A stretch of 9,869 nt of DNA from Marinilabilia sp046483585. Its GTDB lineage: Bacteria > Bacteroidota > Bacteroidia > Bacteroidales > Marinilabiliaceae. The notes under the pieces are model-generated. The model was not told the origin of the DNA. It ran no database searches and saw only the letters and a list, made by a program, of their open reading frames with translations. The DNA is taken from the NCBI GenBank assembly GCA_046483585.1, contig JAWOCV010000212.1, positions 1-9,869 of the forward strand, in the 5' to 3' direction. A program made the translations under genes and the position numbers. How positions within the stretch are numbered: the stretch's first letter is position 1; every line of letters begins with the position of its first letter. Below, one piece after another: positions 7,086 to 9,869 of this stretch.

Positions 7086-7093
7086 TATCTTTG
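7086..7093 (+). promoter_or_regulatory. -7 promoter element TATCTTTG for ppx-like gene
   Basis: Identical to the element at 4580 and an exact TAnnTTTG match. With a start about 7 nt downstream (near 7100) the leader would be about 16 nt before the ATG at 7116. No clear TTTG is found 17-23 bp upstream. Confidence 0.55.
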
Positions 7094-7115
7094 AAAGATT
7101 ATACAAATATCAACT

Positions 7116-8057
7116 ATGCAGCAAACCAGAACAGCCATTATAGACCTGGGGACCAATACTTTTAACCTTCTTATAACAGAAGTCGCGCAAAATGGGAGTT
7201 ACAATATACTGCTTGAATCTAAATTGCCGGCTAAGCTTGGAGAAGGCGGCATTCACAGGTCAACCATCACACCTGCAGCCATAGAGCGCGGACTCGAGGC
7301 TTTAAGGAACCACCTGATCACCGTTTCAGATTATCAGGTAGATAGTATTTTTTGTTTTGCCACCTCAGCCATTCGCAATGCAGGCAATAAAGATCTTTTC
7401 CTGGAACGGGTGCGCAATGAACTGGGTCTTTCGATCCGTATTATTCAGGGTGATGAAGAAGCCCAAACCATTTTTGACGGCATTCGACAAGTTTTCCCCA
7501 TCGATGAAAATTACATACTCATCGTTGACATCGGCGGAGGAAGCGTGGAATTCATCATTGCCAACCATCTTGGAGTAGCCTGGAAACACAGTTTTGAAAC
7601 TGGTGTGGCCCGGCTTCTTGAAGTCTTTAAACCTTCAGACCCAATTGAAGAAAGTCAGATAAAAGCCATTCATAAACACCTGAAAAAAGAACTTGAACCG
7701 CTTTTCCAGGCCATCAAAGAATTTCCGGTCAGGAAAATGGTCGGTTCCTCTGGTTCATTTGATACACTGGCTGCTTTACTGGCGAAAAAATTCTATCCTC
7801 TGCTCGACATGTCCAAGCTTACATCTCTTTATCTTGAACACAAACGTCTGGGGCTTGTTCACCGGGAACTGATGACTTCCAACGCAAATCAGCGACGGGT
7901 AATGCCGGGCATGGAACCTTTCAGGGTCGACAGCATCGTTCCGGCCAGCATTATTGTCCAGTTTCTCATCGAAGAATTAAAAATAAAAGAGGTCTGGCAA
8001 TGCTCTTTCGCCCTGAAAGAAGGAGCCATATTACAGATCATTTCAGATCAGCTTTAA
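7116..8057 (+). CDS. Ppx/GppA-type exopolyphosphatase
   Basis: A member of the ASKHA-fold Ppx/GppA family, which removes terminal phosphates from polyphosphate and/or hydrolyses pppGpp to ppGpp, linking phosphate storage to the stringent response. Landmarks are IDLGTNTFNLLI (9-20, phosphate-binding loop 1), FATSAIRNA (81-89), the catalytic-Glu block IQGDEEA (110-116) and IVDIGGGSVEF (136-146, loop 2). At 313 residues it holds only the two ASKHA lobes and lacks the C-terminal HD-like domain of the roughly 500-residue enterobacterial enzymes; short single-unit forms are common in many bacteria. Whether it favours polyphosphate or pppGpp cannot be read. It has its own -7 element. Its stop codon (8055-8057) lies inside the outer arm of the palindromic element that follows. 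Confidence 0.92.
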   Translation: MQQTRTAIIDLGTNTFNLLITEVAQNGSYNILLESKLPAKLGEGGIHRSTITPAAIERGLEALRNHLITVSDYQVDSIFCFATSAIRNAGNKDLFLERVRNELGLSIRIIQGDEEAQTIFDGIRQVFPIDENYILIVDIGGGSVEFIIANHLGVAWKHSFETGVARLLEVFKPSDPIEESQIKAIHKHLKKELEPLFQAIKEFPVRKMVGSSGSFDTLAALLAKKFYPLLDMSKLTSLYLEHKRLGLVHRELMTSNANQRRVMPGMEPFRVDSIVPASIIVQFLIEELKIKEVWQCSFALKEGAILQIISDQL

Positions 8058-8237
8058 CCTGAATTATTCATAAGTTTTTGTCATGAGATGCCCAATTATA
8101 AGAAAAACATAAACGTCCTCGATAAATTTGATTTGAAAATGGTTCACTATTTCCTGCATCAAAATTTATCTGCGGTTGCTTGCGTTTTCTGATACTTGAA
8201 CATCTCATGACAAAAACTTATGAATAAAGCAGGTTAA
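8054..8237. repeat. 184-bp palindromic element (MITE-like or giant hairpin)
   Basis: The outer arms 8054-8090 and 8201-8237 are inverted repeats identical at 35 of 37 positions; the only mismatch is AA (8062-8063) against AG (8228-8229). The arms read TTAACCTG, two variable bases, then 27 perfectly matched bases starting TTATTCATAAG. Inside, two 30-bp segments pair partly (12 of the first 16), then GATAAATTTGAT (8121-8132) pairs with ATCAAAATTTATC (8158-8170) apart from one extra base, leaving a 25-nt loop. The segment lengths mirror each other exactly, so this is one symmetric unit. It carries no gene beyond a 17-codon open frame at 8139-8192 that looks fortuitous. No longer target duplication is visible, but the ends TTAA/TTAA would allow a TA duplication. 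Confidence 0.85.
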
Positions 8238-8264
8238 GAATGATCGTTTACAAACATTCGCATA

Positions 8265-9428
8265 ATGGCCAAAATATTAGTCATAGACGACCAAAAGAGC
8301 ATTCGGAATACCCTGAAAGATATTCTCGAATATGAGGGGCACGAAGTAGATCTGGCAGAGACCGGACCTGAAGGACTTGAGAAATTCGGGACCGACAAGT
8401 TCGATGTGATCCTCCTCGACATCAAGATGCCAGACATGGACGGCATGGAAGTCCTGGACAAGATCATGGAAAAAGCTCCCGATATACCGGTGATCATGAT
8501 ATCGGGACACGGCAACATCGACACAGCAGTGGATGCCATTAAAAAAGGCGCTTACGATTTTATCGAAAAACCCCTTGATCTGAATCGTTTGCTGGTGACC
8601 ATCCGCAACGGTCTCGACAAAAAAGAGCTGGTCAATGAAACCCGGGTTCTGCGGCGCAAAGTCAGCAAAACCTATGAGATGGTGGGAGAGTCAAGACCCA
8701 TGCAGCAAGTAAAAGAGATGATCGACAAAGTAGCTCCTACCGATGCCCGCGTTCTGATCACCGGCCAAAACGGAACAGGAAAGGAACTTGTTGCCCGCTG
8801 GCTTCATGAAAAAAGCAACCGTGCCGGACAACCTTTCATCGAAGTTAACTGCGCTGCCATTCCCTCCGAATTGATCGAAAGCGAACTCTTCGGACACGAA
8901 AAGGGCGCTTTTACATCGGCCCATAAACAACGCAAGGGAAAATTTGAACAAGCCAACGGCGGCACCATCTTTCTCGACGAGATCGGCGACATGAGCCATG
9001 CTGCCCAGTCAAAAGTTCTGAGAGCCCTCCAGGAAAGTGTTGTCTCCAGAGTGGGGAGCGACAAAGATATTAAAGTTGATGTCCGCATATTGGCAGCCAC
9101 CAACAAAAACCTGCAGGACGAGATCAACGAGGGACGATTCCGTCAGGACCTATACCACCGCCTCAGCGTGATCATTATCAAGGTCCCTTCTCTCAACGAA
9201 AGGGTTGAGGACATCCCTCTTCTGACCAACTATTTTAATGAGCTGACGTGCCAGGAACTCGGCGTTCAGCCGAAAACGTTCGATGAAAGTGCTGTGGAAG
9301 CTCTCAAAAAAATCAACTGGACCGGGAACATCCGGGAATTCCGTAATGTCATTGAACGACTCATCATTCTTTGCAATGATACCATCACAGGAGAGGATGT
9401 GAGGACCTATGCCATGCCACTGGAATAA
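8265..9428 (+). CDS. NtrC-family response regulator lacking DNA-binding domain
   Basis: A response regulator of 387 residues. The receiver domain (1 to about 118) has the acidic pocket D8-D9, phospho-acceptor D52 (LLDIKMPDMDG), S80 and K102. The AAA+ domain (about 138-370) has Walker A GQNGTGKE (167-174), GAFTSA at 214-219 where GAFTGA normally contacts sigma-54, Walker B FLDEIGD (236-242), FRQDLYHRL (292-300) with the arginine fingers R293 and R299, and sensor II GNIREFRN (R357). It ends right after the AAA+ lid with no Fis-type HTH, and the next gene starts 10 bp later, so nothing has been split off in frame. I recall similar ~386-residue proteins in Bacteroidota, so the shortness is probably normal for the lineage. 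No histidine kinase is in the window. There is no clear Shine-Dalgarno or promoter upstream. Confidence 0.93.
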   Translation: MAKILVIDDQKSIRNTLKDILEYEGHEVDLAETGPEGLEKFGTDKFDVILLDIKMPDMDGMEVLDKIMEKAPDIPVIMISGHGNIDTAVDAIKKGAYDFIEKPLDLNRLLVTIRNGLDKKELVNETRVLRRKVSKTYEMVGESRPMQQVKEMIDKVAPTDARVLITGQNGTGKELVARWLHEKSNRAGQPFIEVNCAAIPSELIESELFGHEKGAFTSAHKQRKGKFEQANGGTIFLDEIGDMSHAAQSKVLRALQESVVSRVGSDKDIKVDVRILAATNKNLQDEINEGRFRQDLYHRLSVIIIKVPSLNERVEDIPLLTNYFNELTCQELGVQPKTFDESAVEALKKINWTGNIREFRNVIERLIILCNDTITGEDVRTYAMPLE

Positions 9429-9438
9429 AAACTGATTC

Positions 9439-9869
9439 ATGCGTACCGAAACGGACCTCTTGGGAGAATTACAAATACCGGAAGACAAGCTCTACGGCAT
9501 TCACGCGCTCCGGGCTGCCGGAAATTTCCCGGCTCCGGGCCCGTTCCCTGTTGAATGGTACCAGTCCATCGGTACAGTTAAACAGGCCTGTTACATAACT
9601 TACCGGCACTTCAGGGATACTGCAGTAAAAAAAGGATTATCACCACCAAAAGGACACGAATGGATGACCGGCCACGTGATCGACGCTCTGGAAGAGGCTG
9701 CAAAAGAAGTGGGGGAAGGCAAATACTTCGAACATTTCATTGTTCCCGCCATGCAGGGTGGAGCCGGAACAAGCATCAACATGAACATCAACGAGATCGT
9801 TGCCAATGCCGCTCTGCTCAAATGCGGATACCAACCCGGTGAATATACCCGTATCGATCCACTCGATCA
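9439..9869 (+). CDS. aspA: Aspartate ammonia-lyase-like, 5' part (partial)
   Basis: This is the N-terminal 143 residues of a fumarase/aspartase-superfamily lyase, most like aspartate ammonia-lyase, which interconverts L-aspartate with fumarate and ammonia. The frame runs open off the window end. RTETDLLGELQIPEDKLYGI and then HALRAAGNF form the aspartase N-terminal signature. QGGAGTSINMNINEIVAN (106-123) is the conserved C1 region, with T111 at the position that binds the substrate carboxylate. Residues 33-105 (for example PFPVEWYQSIGTVKQACYIT) differ clearly from E. coli AspA, suggesting a divergent subgroup. The ATG lies 10 bp after the regulator stop, so co-transcription is likely. The catalytic serine loop and C-terminus are outside the window, so the exact substrate stays open. 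Confidence 0.85.
   Translation, partial: MRTETDLLGELQIPEDKLYGIHALRAAGNFPAPGPFPVEWYQSIGTVKQACYITYRHFRDTAVKKGLSPPKGHEWMTGHVIDALEEAAKEVGEGKYFEHFIVPAMQGGAGTSINMNINEIVANAALLKCGYQPGEYTRIDPLD

Noticed and set aside
8139..8192. 17-codon ORF in the centre of the palindrome
   Set aside because: It has no Shine-Dalgarno, is very short, and its sequence is set by the inverted-repeat symmetry.
8050..8245. Palindrome as an integron attC site
   Set aside because: The outer ends only approximate the RYYYAAC/GTTRRRY core sites (one base off each), the unit is longer than usual attC sites, and there is no integrase or cassette arrangement.
1..9869. CRISPR array, tRNA, rRNA or prophage genes
   Set aside because: I saw no regularly spaced repeats, no cloverleaf with CCA-type end, no rRNA segments and no integrase, capsid or transposase motifs on either strand by eye.

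Overview
The window looks like a chromosomal segment of a member of the Bacteroidota, probably an anaerobic or marine Bacteroidales/Marinilabiliales-type organism (order inferred, not proven). The reasons are: two exact matches to the Bacteroidota -7 promoter element TAnnTTTG (TATCTTTG at 4580-4587 and 7086-7093) and a near match at 3572-3579; start codons mostly without Shine-Dalgarno sequences; a bifunctional HisB with the zinc-loop variant I associate with Bacteroidota; a DUF6146-type lipoprotein; and a short NtrC-family regulator without a DNA-binding domain. All convincing genes are on the + strand.

Layout. 1-3507 is a histidine biosynthesis segment: the 3' end of hisD, then hisC, then a secreted alpha/beta-hydrolase that is not a histidine gene, then bifunctional hisB, whose start overlaps the hydrolase stop by ATGA. 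hisH, hisA, hisF and hisI(E) do not follow. 3550-4073 is a promoter and a small lipoprotein gene. 4074-4628 is a 555-bp AT-rich gap with small hairpins, a doubtful minus-strand micro-ORF and the promoter of the next operon. 4629-6913 is a two-gene ABC-2 exporter, ATPase and permease overlapping by ATGA. 7116-8057 is a Ppx/GppA phosphatase behind its own promoter. 8054-8237 is a 184-bp symmetric palindromic element that begins at the Ppx stop codon. 8265-9428 is a sigma-54-activator-type response regulator (receiver plus AAA+, no HTH, GAFTSA instead of GAFTGA). 9439-9869 is the 5' part of an aspartate ammonia-lyase-like gene running off the window.

How the genes fit together. HisC and HisB supply consecutive late steps of histidine synthesis (imidazole-glycerol-phosphate dehydratase, aminotransferase, histidinol-phosphate phosphatase) and HisD finishes the pathway. 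The exporter pair forms one membrane complex. The regulator and aspA-like gene are 10 bp apart and probably co-transcribed. No phage, CRISPR, tRNA or rRNA was seen.

The most notable items are the 184-bp palindrome (a MITE-like candidate or a very large transcript hairpin), the foreign gene inside the his cluster with a CTAAAC-NN-GTTTAG-type palindrome just before both hisC and the foreign gene, and the regulator with neither a DNA-binding domain nor a canonical sigma-54 loop. I see no strong evidence of a wholly new multi-gene system.
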